From positions 35,358,186-35,422,185 of the forward strand of contig OX381709.1 in the NCBI GenBank assembly GCA_947462335.1: a stretch of DNA of 64,000 nt, given 5' to 3'. Both the position numbers and the translations under genes were made by a program. Below the pieces are notes generated by a model. The model saw nothing but the letters and a program-made list of their open reading frames with translations, did not search any database and had not been told where the DNA came from. Source of the DNA: Harmothoe impar (taxonomy: Eukaryota; Annelida; Polychaeta; Phyllodocida; Polynoidae). Position 1 is the first letter of the stretch. Each line of letters starts with the position of its first letter. Below, in pieces: positions 40,663-51,067 of this stretch.

Positions 40663-40917
40663 GCGTTCCTGGCGTCCCTGCGCGCTAACAATACAGTAGA
40701 AGATAGCCCCTTAAAAAGGTTTCCGTGCCAAGTCTGTGGAAAACTGTTCCCTGATCGCTGGAAGATCAAAACCCACATGAGAAGCCACACCGGCGAGCGT
40801 CCATTTCGCTGTCCCATCTGTCCCCACGCTGCCAGCACCAAGGGCAATCTCAAAGTGCATATAAAAGTTAGACACACACACCCGAGCGGGGAACCCATGG
40901 TCAACCTGCCCGACTAA
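40663..40917 (+). CDS. Terminal exon T24: C2H2 pair, recent copy of T23
   Basis: 84 aa. Helices are DRWKIKT and TKGNLKV, so the finger 1 recognition residues equal T23 and finger 2 differs at +6. The DNA between the fingers is almost unchanged. AATAAA at 40999 is 59 bases before T25. Confidence 0.9.
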   Translation, partial: AFLASLRANNTVEDSPLKRFPCQVCGKLFPDRWKIKTHMRSHTGERPFRCPICPHAASTKGNLKVHIKVRHTHPSGEPMVNLPD

Positions 40918-41057
40918 GTGGAGAAACAAGCAGACAATAGTTTTAGATTGTTAAGTTGAAATATGGTATGCATAATATGACCCACAACGGTTTGACTCAA
41001 TAAAAGACTATCAGATGTCCGAAGTTAGTATTTGATTTGCCTCTTCATCTGTTTCAG

Positions 41058-41348
41058 ATGCGATTTAGAGGTAAAACTCGAGAGGGTCATAATTGGCTGG
41101 CAGCTGACCTAGGCAGTAATCTTGATGGTAGTAAATATGTGTGTCGGACTTGTGGATTGGTGTTCGTGTCTCCGTCAGGTCTCCGGACCCATGAGATGAT
41201 ACACACGGGAGTGAAGCCGTACCGGTGTGAACTGTGTTCCTATGCCTCCAACAGGAACTACTGCCTCACCCGACATATGAAACAAATGCATAGTGGTCGG
41301 GGACGGCAGGAACAGCATCCAGGAACACTGCCAATACCTGGTACTTAG
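41058..41348 (+). CDS. Terminal exon T25: C2H2 pair
   Basis: 96 aa. Helices are SPSGLRT and RNYCLTR. The finger 2 core CSYASNR-Y-C is shared with T26 and T27, with a cysteine inside the helix. The tail is Gly/Pro-rich. Confidence 0.9.
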   Translation: MRFRGKTREGHNWLAADLGSNLDGSKYVCRTCGLVFVSPSGLRTHEMIHTGVKPYRCELCSYASNRNYCLTRHMKQMHSGRGRQEQHPGTLPIPGT

Positions 41349-41647
41349 TCAACTTCTGGACAAATTCCAGAGGTGTAAATTGAGAGGTGCAGTAAAAGCC
41401 TTAGCTTGTTAGTATTCTTGACAGTAACACAACTAGCTCTATGCTGGTGGCCGGCCCCTGAGCTTAATCTTGCGAGATAGCAGTGGGACGGCGGTACCAG
41501 TATAAACTAGCTCATGATAAGGCATCAGACGGTTTACATCCCATCAAAGTCCATACTTTCTGAATCGGTGAGTTGAGTACATGAGTTCTGAATAAAATAC
41601 AGATAAGCCTTTGGTCCTGAGTCTTTTCTATTTTGTGTGTCTTTCAG

Positions 41648-42049
41648 ATCATATCACATGGAGGATATAGTACTCCTCACCATAATTTGGTGCCGATCCC
41701 TGGGGACATGTGGGATTATACTAGCAGTGCTCTCATCCCTTCACAGCTAGGATCCGTCAGACTTAGTCATAGCATTGGGCACCCTCCTGCAGTAACACTG
41801 CCGGCAGGTAGTCACCGACGCAACATGTCCAAAGGCGAAGGAGCATCCCCAGAGAAAAAACATGTTTGCCATATTTGCCAAGCAAAATTTCAGTTTACTT
41901 CAGGGCTAAAAACGCACCTTATGATACACACTGGACAAAAACCGTACCAGTGCATGTTGTGTTCCTATGCGTCCAACAGGCAATACTGCATTAGCTCACA
42001 CATGGAGCGCGCACATAAAGAGCACTGTACCAAAGACACTGGGAAATAA
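41648..42049 (+). CDS. Terminal exon T26: C2H2 pair with long lead
   Basis: 133 aa; about 75 residues of Ser/Pro/His-rich sequence precede finger 1. Helices are FTSGLKT and RQYCISS; the linker is HTGQKPY. The stop codon overlaps an AATAAA word; a second signal is at 42287. Confidence 0.9.
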   Translation: MISHGGYSTPHHNLVPIPGDMWDYTSSALIPSQLGSVRLSHSIGHPPAVTLPAGSHRRNMSKGEGASPEKKHVCHICQAKFQFTSGLKTHLMIHTGQKPYQCMLCSYASNRQYCISSHMERAHKEHCTKDTGK

Positions 42050-42335
42050 ATATGGGTGCAGCTCAACTTCTATCCCTTCAATATATATGTGTGCACATGC
42101 ATGTCTTGTTTATTGATGAAATCGTAGATAAATGAGACATCAGGCGAATAGAAAGATCGTGGTAAAGAAGCAGAATATGATGAAAGACGATATCCCCAAA
42201 ATTGTCATGTGATGCTCATGTATTATTCATGTTGACACAATTGTTTAAAAAAAAGTCATCATCTAGGGATCCTTATGGAAAGCGACAATAAATAGACGCA
42301 ATTTAAATCCAGATGTTATTTTGTGTGTCTTTCAG

Positions 42336-42710
42336 GTGTCTATGAGAGGTAGTCATCCACAGGGCTTCACAGTGGCCTCATTGCGAGGTACACATAGCAC
42401 TCAATTCACACACATGGCCGTATCTGGAGAAGGGCCACAAGATATTACTCAGGGTTCATTGGCAGGTGAAATTGTGGGTGAACGGCCTCGTAAGCCGTAC
42501 AAGTGTACTAGTTGTGTGGTGGCGTTCCACTCACCTGCCGCCCTGAGAACGCATCAAATGATCCACACTGGAGAAAAACCTTTCAAATGCGAATACTGTT
42601 CTTATGCCACAAACAGAAGGTACTGCCTTACCACGCATATACAGCGAAAGCATAAGCTACAACAAAACAGTGATGGGGTTCAAATTGCAGAAAACACGAT
42701 GGGGGATTGA
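42336..42710 (+). CDS. Terminal exon T27: C2H2 pair with long lead
   Basis: 124 aa with a lead of about 60 residues comparable to T26 (same ATTTTGTGTGTCTTTCAG acceptor). Helices are SPAALRT and RRYCLTT. The linker is HTGEKPF. The tail is QQNSDGVQIAENTMGD. Confidence 0.9.
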   Translation: MSMRGSHPQGFTVASLRGTHSTQFTHMAVSGEGPQDITQGSLAGEIVGERPRKPYKCTSCVVAFHSPAALRTHQMIHTGEKPFKCEYCSYATNRRYCLTTHIQRKHKLQQNSDGVQIAENTMGD

Positions 42711-42979
42711 ATCGCAGCAGCTCTCTAAGTTAGGTTATTCATATAGGTGCTTGGTCGTCTACGCTGTGTCAGTATTGGTCAAAAAACCGAGCCAGTGACT
42801 TGTATGTATGCAGGATATTATTGGGTTGTGTCGAAGGAAGAGTTTCCATAAGGTGCATCTCGCGTGGTTTATCACATCTTGGTACCTTGTCTTTGGTTTC
42901 CATGAATTACGAAGCAATATATACGCTTTAACAGCACAGTGGCCGACTATAATGACACAAATTGATTTTATTTTTGCAG

Positions 42980-43234
42980 GTACCCAATACATGGCCTGTC
43001 CTAGGAAAGTCACCCCAGAAAGTTGTAGACGTAAAGAGCCGGTCGGGCCAGTTCATATGTTCCCACTGTGGGAAATTGTGTGCCTGTCAGGCTGCACTGA
43101 AAGCACACTTCATGACCCACACAGGGGAAAAACCCTTTAAATGCCCCTTCTGCGACTATTCTGCCCCGCGCAATTATGCTGTCACCAAGCATGTAAGCCG
43201 CATGCACAAGGGGGTTATAATATCCAAAAAGTGA
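42980..43234 (+). CDS. Terminal exon T28: C2H2 pair
   Basis: 84 aa. Helices are CQAALKA and RNYAVTK. Finger 1 has Cys-Ala in place of the aromatic residue (GKLCAC), a feature carried on into T29-T37. It ends VIISKK. Confidence 0.9.
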   Translation, partial: VPNTWPVLGKSPQKVVDVKSRSGQFICSHCGKLCACQAALKAHFMTHTGEKPFKCPFCDYSAPRNYAVTKHVSRMHKGVIISKK

Positions 43235-43587
43235 CCTTTGGAAACAAGACACCCTATGAATATCTCACTCACTTATGATAACCCTTTCTGTTACGTAACA
43301 CCTCTCTTTAATATGATTGATGATATCCAAGAACATACACGCCAAGCAAACCTTCCATCCGCCATTGTACTGGATCTGTGGCCGATGTCGATTGTAACAT
43401 GCACTTTCAATGTGAATCATCTCAAAAATAAATGAGCTTATAACAACCAATTTTTGCTTTTGTCTTATCGTTTCAAAAGAAAGGGATATTTCTGCCGTTC
43501 CGAGATCATGTATTATATCAGTAATTCACTCAGTGCCCAGATATAGACGCCAGAATTGATGGGAGGTGTTTCCTTTTGTTGTTACAG

Positions 43588-43884
43588 ATGGGCTTTCCTT
43601 GTGACGAGGGTAGTAGTAGTGGTGCCCGGAGGTTAAAGTACACCTGCCCGGTGTGTGGGTTAGGATGCAAGGTTCCTGCAAAGCTGCGCACTCACATGAT
43701 GATCCACACGGGGGAAAAACCTTTCAAGTGTCTCTTCTGTCCGTATGGGTCCATCCGCAAAGATGACATAGTTAAACATGCCTCGCGGAAACATGTCCAG
43801 GAGGTTAAGCACTCAAAGCCAAAAGTACTCTATACTGAGAGCGATATCAGTGGCAACATAAAAGGGGGGATGGAAAATGTATAA
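43588..43884 (+). CDS. Terminal exon T29: C2H2 pair
   Basis: 98 aa. Helices are VPAKLRT and RKDDIVK; finger 1 has the Cys-for-Phe change (GLGC). The tail of 25 residues lacks the IVDL motif of T30-T34, so T29 marks the border of that sub-family. Confidence 0.9.
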   Translation: MGFPCDEGSSSGARRLKYTCPVCGLGCKVPAKLRTHMMIHTGEKPFKCLFCPYGSIRKDDIVKHASRKHVQEVKHSKPKVLYTESDISGNIKGGMENV

Positions 43885-44505
43885 TGGGGGAATGGACAAG
43901 TTTGAAAAAATATATCGAGACTAAAATGATAACTACAGCAAAGACACAAAAAAATGTCTAGAATGAAATAATAACTACAGCAAAGACGGATGAATTATAG
44001 GCGCTCAAATTATAGCCCAGTTTGAATAAAATGTCAGATGTGGAACAAATGGAAACTTAATTGTTTTTTCAATTCCTTACAACTCTCTTGCACCCTTGCC
44101 TCCAGAGGAGCGGATGTGCTTGGATATTCATGTTCAAGGGCTCGTTGGTTCACGTCACATTAGGCCCCTCCTGCCCTAGAATTTTTATTGATTGATAAAA
44201 TTGCTGGTCGCTGATCAACAGGAAATGTTATACTTAGTACATTCCTACTGCCTGAATATGTGAGAACTAACATAGACATTAAGTATTGAATTAACAGCAC
44301 CCCATAGTCAAGATTCCTGACCTCAGTAACCTGTTGTTCAGAGTGACAGGCAGGGTATAAATTACCCCATCGGTCAGTGACTTAACCCATTTGGCATTAA
44401 CCCATTTGGCATGGCATGATGGATATGCGACGTTGCGCATGCATCCTAATTTATGAGTTCATGGCCAAAGTTGCTGGTTGTTTGACCCCTCTACTTACTT
44501 TACAG

Positions 44506-44805
44506 GTGAATGGGGGTGGCAAGAAAAAGAGAAAATCCTACAAGAGGAAGACCCCAGCTGCAGCTAAGCCAACTATTTGTGAGTTTTGTGATCTGGACTG
44601 TGGTAATCATCCCAGGTTGAGGATGCATATGAAGACGCACACCCTAGAGAAAACTGTAAAGTGTGCGTTTTGTACTCACAGTAGCCGACGGAAGCACGAC
44701 ATCATCAGACATGTTCGGAACAGGCACAAGGACCAAATGGACATTGTTCACTCTGAACAGTGGGTACTGAACATTGTCGACTTGGCTTTTGATGAAGACT
44801 TCTGA
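44506..44805 (+). CDS. Terminal exon T30: C2H2 pair with IVDL tail
   Basis: 99 aa. A Lys-rich lead (KKKRKSYKRK) is a likely nuclear signal. Helices are NHPRLRM and RKHDIIR; the linker is THTLEKTVKC instead of TGEKP. The tail ends SEQWVLNIVDLAFDEDF, a hydrophobic run followed by acids. Confidence 0.92.
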   Translation: MNGGGKKKRKSYKRKTPAAAKPTICEFCDLDCGNHPRLRMHMKTHTLEKTVKCAFCTHSSRRKHDIIRHVRNRHKDQMDIVHSEQWVLNIVDLAFDEDF

Positions 44806-45574
44806 TACGTTGCTAAATTTGCGGTTGTTTATAATTGCCTCACCCACTCATTGTACTGCTGAACTTTTTATGCGCTGTGTTAGAACAATAGTTTCTTAAC
44901 CCTCATCACAGACGGCTTTGTTGCCCTACCTATCGGGAACCTCATTTCTAGCATTTAGCATTTGATGAAGACTTCTGATGTATTCCATTCATTTAATGAT
45001 GTATCCGTACTTTATAACTGTGTGCTAAATGTTGAATCATAAAGCATATCTCAGATTCGAGGTGCTATAAGTAGAACAATGAAAGATATATCATATCCCG
45101 ACTTGTTAGTTTAGTCCAGGAAAAGATGGGGTTTTTGCTAGTTTTGCCTTAATTAGGTTATGTTTCTCTGTTGAGTTTCAAACAGTTCAAGAACCATCTT
45201 GGAAGTCGTGAGAAAAGATGGCTCTCGTTCCAAGACTTTTATGCAGATTTATCTTAGAAGAATTATTTGTGGTTTATCAGTTGAGAACGTATTAAGATAC
45301 AAATAAGGTAGATATTTTATGTACATATCAACCGGTAGTCAGAGGATTTGCGAGGGACCAAGATGAATATGCACTGTAGAACCCAACTAGATGTTTGAGC
45401 TGATGAACTAACCCGACTTAGTTAAGATGACTAACATCTTGTTACCTGTTGTTCAGGTGGACAGGCGCTAAGATTACCTGTCTTACCAGTCCGGTCATAA
45501 GGCATGTAGTTTCCTAGTTCTTAACTGTTGCAAAACAGTTTTTGATTTGTATATTTTGACATCTTTTCGCACAG

Positions 45575-45916
45575 GTGTTTGCAGTTGTCAAAAAGTTTGC
45601 AACTAAAAAGAAACCAGCGACTAAAAGACAGACAAAGCAATATCTATGTCAAATATGTGACTTGTACTGCAAAAATACCAATATTTTACGCCGACATATG
45701 AAGACGCACACGTTAGAAAAAACGGTAAAGTGTGCGTTTTGTGCTCATAGCTGCAATAGGAAGAGCGACATAGTTAAGCACGTAGAGAGCAAACACAAGG
45801 ATGTACTGCACCAGTATGACCGTGAGGACTGGGTGCTGAACATTGTGGACTTGGCTTTTGATGAGGAGGAGGTATTTGTGCATGCTGCACCGAGTAGCCC
45901 TCAGTTCTTTCTGTAA
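45575..45916 (+). CDS. Terminal exon T31: C2H2 pair with IVDL motif
   Basis: 113 aa. The lead is basic (KKFATKKKPATKRQTK). Helices are NTNILRR and RKSDIVK, with the TLEKTVKC linker of T30. EDWVLNIVDLAFDEEE is conserved, then an extra 14-residue tail. The exon begins GTG right after CACAG. Confidence 0.92.
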   Translation: MFAVVKKFATKKKPATKRQTKQYLCQICDLYCKNTNILRRHMKTHTLEKTVKCAFCAHSCNRKSDIVKHVESKHKDVLHQYDREDWVLNIVDLAFDEEEVFVHAAPSSPQFFL

Positions 45917-46286
45917 GACGAAAATGCAGCATTTGGTGCTATTCACTGCCAGCTTGGTTTAACATCTTTGTTGACGCCATTATGTGCGCACTGATCAAAT
46001 GTTTAAGATCTTAGATTCATAACGACTATTGCACTGTTCCATGTTAAAAATGATTTGTAATGAACATTGTTGTTGTTAATGAAGATGTCATTGTTGAGAT
46101 GCGAACATAAAATAGGGAGATGGTATAGATTATTGTATATTGTGCCAAAGTATGTATGTTGTGCCAAACCATTATCTAATTGTGTTACATGAATGTGACC
46201 GTAATACACATCACACCTACGCCACGGGGGTAAACACGAAATCAGTCTGACGTACTATAGACTATAGTCTTATTCTATGCTTACAG

Positions 46287-46772
46287 GTTAAGGTTAAGAA
46301 GTCAGCAAAGGGAAAGGAAAAGGGAAAACGTGTCCGTAAGGATGGAAAGCCTGACAAAAAGGCAGCAAAACCTGTAAAAAAGACGTCTGAATCGGTTAAG
46401 AAGACATCTGAACTGTTGAAGACATCTGAACCGGATAAGAAGACATCTGAACCAGTGTTAAAGGTGGCCGATGGCGATTGTAAAGCTGCAAGGCCAAAGG
46501 CGGGGAAAAAAACTAAAAAGGTGGTTTCAGACGACAATATGTGTCCACTCTGTGACCTTCCCTGTAGAAATGCCTTCCAGCTGAAAACGCACATGATGGT
46601 TCATACACAACAAAAAACGGTCAAATGTGCATTTTGTTCATATAGTTCAAACAAGAAGCACAATATCGTGAGACATCTTAAGGCAAACCACCTGGACAGG
46701 ATTAAAGATGCGAACCCCACGTTTTTTGTCCACGACATAGTCGACTTGTCTTTCAATGAGTTTGATGATTAG
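46287..46772 (+). CDS. Terminal exon T32: C2H2 pair, long Lys/Ser lead, IVDL tail
   Basis: 161 aa. The lead of about 85 residues is Lys-rich with repeats of KKTSEP/KKTSES. Helices are NAFQLKT and KKHNIVR; the linker is HTQQKTVKC. The tail is FFVHDIVDLSFNEFDD. The in-frame ATG at 46416 is internal; the reading frame goes back to the TTACAG acceptor. Confidence 0.92.
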   Translation, partial: VKVKKSAKGKEKGKRVRKDGKPDKKAAKPVKKTSESVKKTSELLKTSEPDKKTSEPVLKVADGDCKAARPKAGKKTKKVVSDDNMCPLCDLPCRNAFQLKTHMMVHTQQKTVKCAFCSYSSNKKHNIVRHLKANHLDRIKDANPTFFVHDIVDLSFNEFDD

Positions 46773-46992
46773 GCTATGTGGAGTTGGATGTAGTATCCTG
46801 GTGCCTGAAGGGCCGTGGTTCATATAATTTAGAAGAAATGACTATAATTTATTGTAGATCTCAGAAGTTTTTTTTAGTAGGAAGAATATGATGTTTTAGC
46901 TAGAAGATACTATAGATGATATAGCATGACAGGCGTGAACAGTGGTTTCTAAGTTTGAAACTTACGTTCTGTTGTTCATTTTATGCTTACAG

Positions 46993-47421
46993 GATCAGAA
47001 GGTAACGCAGGGGCTGAAAAGGGGAAAGTCTGTCCTAAAGGGACCTGCCAAAAAGGCACCCGCCAAAACGGCACCCGTCAAAACGGCACCCGTCAAAACG
47101 GCACCCGTCAAAACGGCACCCGTCAAAACGGCACCCGTCAAAACGGCACCCGTCAAAACGGCACCCGTCAAAACGGCACCCGTTGACACTATGTGTCCGT
47201 ACTGTGACATGGACTGCAAAACCCCTCACCAAAAGAGGAAACATATGATGGTACACACGCAACAAAAAACGGCCAAATGTGCGTTTTGTGCCTATAGCTC
47301 AGGAAGGCGTCATGATGTCATAAGACATGTCAAGAGTAAGCACAAGGACATAGCTGACACAATTAGTCCGGCAGATTTTGTGCATGATATTGTCGACTTG
47401 GCTTTCAATGAGCTTGATTGA
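46993..47421 (+). CDS. Terminal exon T33: C2H2 pair with coding minisatellite, IVDL tail
   Basis: 142 aa. Helices are TPHQKRK and RRHDVIR. Finger 1 lacks the usual Leu at +4 (Gln instead). The lead is built of repeated APVKT units (see repeat). The linker is HTQQKTAKC and the tail DFVHDIVDLAFNELD. Confidence 0.92.
   Translation, partial: DQKVTQGLKRGKSVLKGPAKKAPAKTAPVKTAPVKTAPVKTAPVKTAPVKTAPVKTAPVKTAPVDTMCPYCDMDCKTPHQKRKHMMVHTQQKTAKCAFCAYSSGRRHDVIRHVKSKHKDIADTISPADFVHDIVDLAFNELD
47056..47185 (+). repeat. 15-bp coding minisatellite (APVKT units)
   Basis: The unit GGCACCCGTCAAAAC repeats almost perfectly; seven VKT units are flanked by AKT and VDT variants. Since 15 is a multiple of 3, copy-number change keeps the T33 frame. 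The Lys/Pro spacing is that of a basic linker. Confidence 0.95.
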
Positions 47422-47470
47422 GGCTAGATCCAAAGAAACTTACACGTTCCATCTTACTTTTTGCTTACAG

Positions 47471-47737
47471 ATAGTGAAGCGGAAAGGGAACTGCACATCA
47501 GGTAGTGCCTGCCCCGTGTGTGAACTACCGTGCAGAAATAACTTTCAGCTCAAGACGCACCTAATGACTCATACCCAACAAAAAACTGTCAAATGCGCGT
47601 TTTGTGCATATACGTCAAACAAGAAACATAACATCGTGAGGCATCTTAGGGCAAGTCACACGGACAAGCTTGCTGGAGCCGACCCAGCTGAGTTTGTCCA
47701 TAAAATAGTTGATTTGGCTTTCAATGAACTTGATTAA
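47471..47737 (+). CDS. Terminal exon T34: C2H2 pair with IVDL tail
   Basis: 88 aa. Helices are NNFQLKT and KKHNIVR, close to T32 but without its long lead. The tail is EFVHKIVDLAFNELD. It starts only 49 bases after the T33 stop, the tightest spacing among intact units. Confidence 0.92.
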   Translation: MVKRKGNCTSGSACPVCELPCRNNFQLKTHLMTHTQQKTVKCAFCAYTSNKKHNIVRHLRASHTDKLAGADPAEFVHKIVDLAFNELD

Positions 47738-47780
47738 GCAAGGTGGTGCCCGTTCTGAAATCCATCGTTTATACTTACAG

Positions 47781-48044
47781 ATAAGACAGCTTAATACGGC
47801 AGTACAACAAGATGATTTATATGAGTCAAAAACTGCCAAATGTACATTTTGCCCATATACTTCATGTAGGTACTATGGTGGCATATCTAGTCCAGCTGAT
47901 CTTATCAATGACTTAGTTGACTTGGATTTAATGGGCTTGATTAAGCCAAACCAAACTAATACCACACATCACGGCCAATACGTAATATCCACTATTATTC
48001 TAAAAGTTTCAGGTTTTGAACCAATGAAAATGTTTCGTGATTAA
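47781..48044 (+). pseudogene. Open but finger-less exon (P6)
   Basis: The frame from a CTTACAG acceptor is open for 87 aa, but finger 1 is missing. Finger 2 has KCTFCPYTSCRYYG with no ligand histidines. The IVDL-type motif survives as DLINDLVDLDLMGL. An internal deletion relative to T34 explains it. It could yield a protein without DNA-binding ability but with the tail motif. Confidence 0.7.
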
Positions 48045-48077
48045 ATTTTAATACTGTGGGCAATTTTGCTTTTACAG

Positions 48078-48332
48078 GGTTTTGAGCCCACCACGAGAGA
48101 GCCTGTGGCCATGCGGTATGTGTGTACGGTGTGTTTCCTGGACTGCAACAGTAACGCTGGCCTCAGGAGGCACATGATGATCCACACTGGACAAAAGGCT
48201 GTCAAATGCGCTTTTTGTCATTATTCCTCAATTAGGAAGCACGATGTCACAAAGCATGTCAAAAGGCAGCACCCTGAGCGCGTGGGAATATCAACCCCAA
48301 ACGATTGGGTGGTTCAAATAGCTGACGTATAG
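48078..48332 (+). CDS. Terminal exon T35: C2H2 pair, shortened tail
   Basis: 84 aa. Helices are SNAGLRR and RKHDVTK. The linker HTGQKAVKC is intermediate between the usual type and T30-T34. The tail NDWVVQIADV keeps the first part of the IVDL motif and lacks the acids. Confidence 0.9.
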   Translation, partial: GFEPTTREPVAMRYVCTVCFLDCNSNAGLRRHMMIHTGQKAVKCAFCHYSSIRKHDVTKHVKRQHPERVGISTPNDWVVQIADV

Positions 48333-48636
48333 ATAGATATATGCGAAAAGTATGGCTAATCAGGAGACCTTCCGCCTGACTCCCCACAGTAAGCTGCAGT
48401 TAGTTTAGTAAATACAAGGTTAGATAAGATAACACTGGTAATGATCTTCCCTTTTGTACCCGTTTGTCCGTTTTATCTTTCTTTTCTTGTCCTCTACCGG
48501 ATGAGCATCTCTTATGGAATTTTACCATGTCTTTGTTCACTGATGTAGTATCTCTTCGGGTGTTGCAAGTGGCAAGGTAGAATTATCTACACAAAGGGAA
48601 TAAACCATACTTACTTGAGCTCATTTTGTCTTACAG

Positions 48637-48891
48637 GTTTTCCCAAACCCTGTGCCATACACGAGCTCGAAGCCCACACGGTTTCTGTGTAGCGTGTGTA
48701 GTCTTCAGTGTCAGAGTCAGGCTGCTCTTCGTACCCACAACATGATCCATACAGGCCAAAAATCTGTCAAATGTGCTTATTGTGACTATTGTTCCACACG
48801 AACACATGACATAAAGAAACACGTCCAGAAAGTCCACCAAGACGTGATTGGTCGTTCAGATCCGGCAGACTGGGTAGTTAGGCTTCTCTGA
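48637..48891 (+). CDS. Terminal exon T36: C2H2 pair, shortened tail
   Basis: 84 aa. Helices are SQAALRT and RTHDIKK; the linker is HTGQKSVKC. The tail is ADWVVRLL and then a stop, a further-eroded form of the shared motif. AATAAA at 48599 (from T35) is 38 bases before the exon. Confidence 0.9.
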   Translation, partial: VFPNPVPYTSSKPTRFLCSVCSLQCQSQAALRTHNMIHTGQKSVKCAYCDYCSTRTHDIKKHVQKVHQDVIGRSDPADWVVRLL

Positions 48892-49105
48892 GAAACGCCT
48901 GTTTTAGAAATCGATGAGGCACATGTTATGTTACCCACGTTGGCTGCTGTTGAGGCTACAGAAGAATTAATTCACTGTCCGGATTTGTCCATTGATAGAT
49001 TTCTGGCAAAAATGCCCAGTGAAATGATGAGCTCGAGATGATACTGTGGTACATTGTGCCTAGAGCAGCTTGGCTGTACATGTCGCTTCCTGCTTTTATA
49101 CCAGG

Positions 49106-49447
49106 TGTAACTCATGTTTCCTCTCCACCTCGTACGAACCTCGCCCAGGTAGCAGTGATTGTTGGAGCTGATGTGAGCCTTGCGTTGGCTGGTCGCGTAG
49201 TACCACCACAGGATTCTCCTCACACCAACTCTTTGGGGGTGTCATGTTTGTGGGAAATGCGTTAGGGGTGCCACTGGGATTCGGTATCACATACTGGTAC
49301 AAACAGTGCGACAAAACTGTACAATGTGCCTTTTGCCCTTATTCCACAATTCGTGAAGGTGATATTATTAAACATGTCAAATATAGATACAAGTTTGTAC
49401 TCTGCACAGCTGAACCTGAGGAGTGGGTCTTGTTTGCGGACATTTAG
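49106..49447 (+). pseudogene. Decayed T36-like finger exon (P7)
   Basis: The finger 1 region (VSCLWEMR, then TAG) is frameshifted. Finger 2 reads CAFCPYSTIREGDIIKHVKYRY, with Tyr for the last His. The tail EPEEWVLFADI is still recognisable. No in-phase acceptor remains. Confidence 0.75.
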
Positions 49448-50149
49448 CGGTTCTTTTTCTGCTTGGTGAACAGAAGCTCTGTTCTTGTGGTGTATGATTA
49501 TGATATGACGATTGGGAAGCCTTTAGGGCAGGTACTGTGTTGGAACTAAGGGGGAGATATTATGAATTGTAAATGAAGTTACCTTATTTCTCATGAGTAG
49601 AATATGTACGGATGATGTTTATTGATATTAAGAGTTAAATATTGCCACTTGGTGTGCTACAGGATAACAACTGAAAATGAAATGATCTGTACCCGGCTGC
49701 ATTTATTAATGTACGTACATGGTAGCTTCTCACACATTTCACGTTCTTTAGTGTATCGTGTATAAATGTATGAAACCCAACACGTTGGATTTTATCTTTC
49801 GAGTTGGCATGGGCCATTATGTAACCGGTGTCGATGAATGTCAAACTTAGTTCAGGAAATGTATTTTACAACATTTGAACATGGGTGAACATGAACCAAA
49901 GTTGAGTTGAATTGATGGTTGAGTTGGAAAAATAAATTCTTATGTTTTATAGATATCCGAGTTTTGTTATGCATGTAAACTGAAAGTTGACATTTATATT
50001 TATATGAAAACCGATACTCATTCAAACTAGAAAACTTAAAATTCGAATTCGTACATCATGCAATAGAATTTTAGAGAATGATTAGACTGCATCAGCTTAA
50101 TGACAAGCTCAGGCTGGACTGACCTCAGGGGAACCCCTTGTTCTTGCAG

Positions 50150-50410
50150 GTCTATGCTGCAGCTCGCCATACTTGTCAGACGGCGTTAGGACATTGTTCT
50201 GAGGCAGCACGGCGGTTTGCCTGCCCGGTGTGTTCCCAGCTGTGTATGAGCCAGGGCAGCCTCCACAACCACATGATGATCCACACAGGAGAAAAGCCCC
50301 ACACCTGTCCACACTGTGCCTTCCGCTCCAACCGAAAGTTTAATGTGGACGAGCATATCAGGCGCAGACATAAACACTTGAAAAGGACAGTCACTTTTCC
50401 AACAAAATGA
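50150..50410 (+). CDS. Terminal exon T37: C2H2 pair
   Basis: 86 aa. Helices are SQGSLHN and RKFNVDE; the linker is HTGEKPH. Finger 1 keeps the Cys-for-Phe change (SQLC), but the IVDL tail is absent. It follows a 700-base spacer with no recognised content. Confidence 0.9.
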   Translation, partial: VYAAARHTCQTALGHCSEAARRFACPVCSQLCMSQGSLHNHMMIHTGEKPHTCPHCAFRSNRKFNVDEHIRRRHKHLKRTVTFPTK

Positions 50411-50535
50411 TACATAGTGGAGGAAATGCTTCGTATATCGTAGTTGTAGAGTACACAAAGTGGTCGGAATACGAATCCTGAAAAGGGAAATCTTTTATTA
50501 AGTCAGAAAACTGAGAATCATCTTTGTATTTGCAG

Positions 50536-50673
50536 AGCTATGGCCAAGGCCTTTCCCGAATAGCCGCCGGACACACTGTACAACAGCAAGCTGAATATAG
50601 GTGCCCGGTTTGTGGGCAGACGTGTGCTGGCCAGGCCAGTCTGCAGATACACATGATGATACACATGGGATGA
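50536..50673 (+). pseudogene. One-finger truncated exon (P8)
   Basis: From a TTTGCAG acceptor the frame gives 45 aa with one good finger (CPVCGQTC, helix GQASLQI, HMMIH), then Met-Gly-stop where HTGEKP is expected. A short change in the linker ended the exon; the second finger downstream is not recognisable. It might still make a one-finger isoform. Confidence 0.7.
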
Positions 50674-51067
50674 CAGCCAGCAATCTGATGTGACCAGTCA
50701 GACAGCTGTAGTGCATGTAACCGTGTCGGAAACAAATAATAATTACAACTAATTGGATAAATGGTGCCTTATTTAAAAGAGTTGACTGAAAGGCAAATTA
50801 TCAGGAGAAGCTAGGCAGTGAGATATTCGAATCCATATGATATAATGGTTGGTGCTTAATGAAAGTTTGAGAAATGAGAACAAGCCACTGGAACATTGCC
50901 ACAATAAATAATTGTCCTAAACTTTGTAATGCAGTAACAGGATCTCCAGGAATAAACCCGATGGTAGGGTATTGAATAAGCAAATGATACATTGCTGACA
51001 TGTCCATACGGACTGGGTTCAGGGAGCTGCGACTACACTACATTGAGGAACTGTATTGTTCTTGCAG

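Noticed and set aside
46983..47265. Long open frames in all readings over the T33 repeat
   Set aside because: A 15-bp repeat without stops opens every frame; only the frame running into the finger pair and joined to the acceptor is supported.
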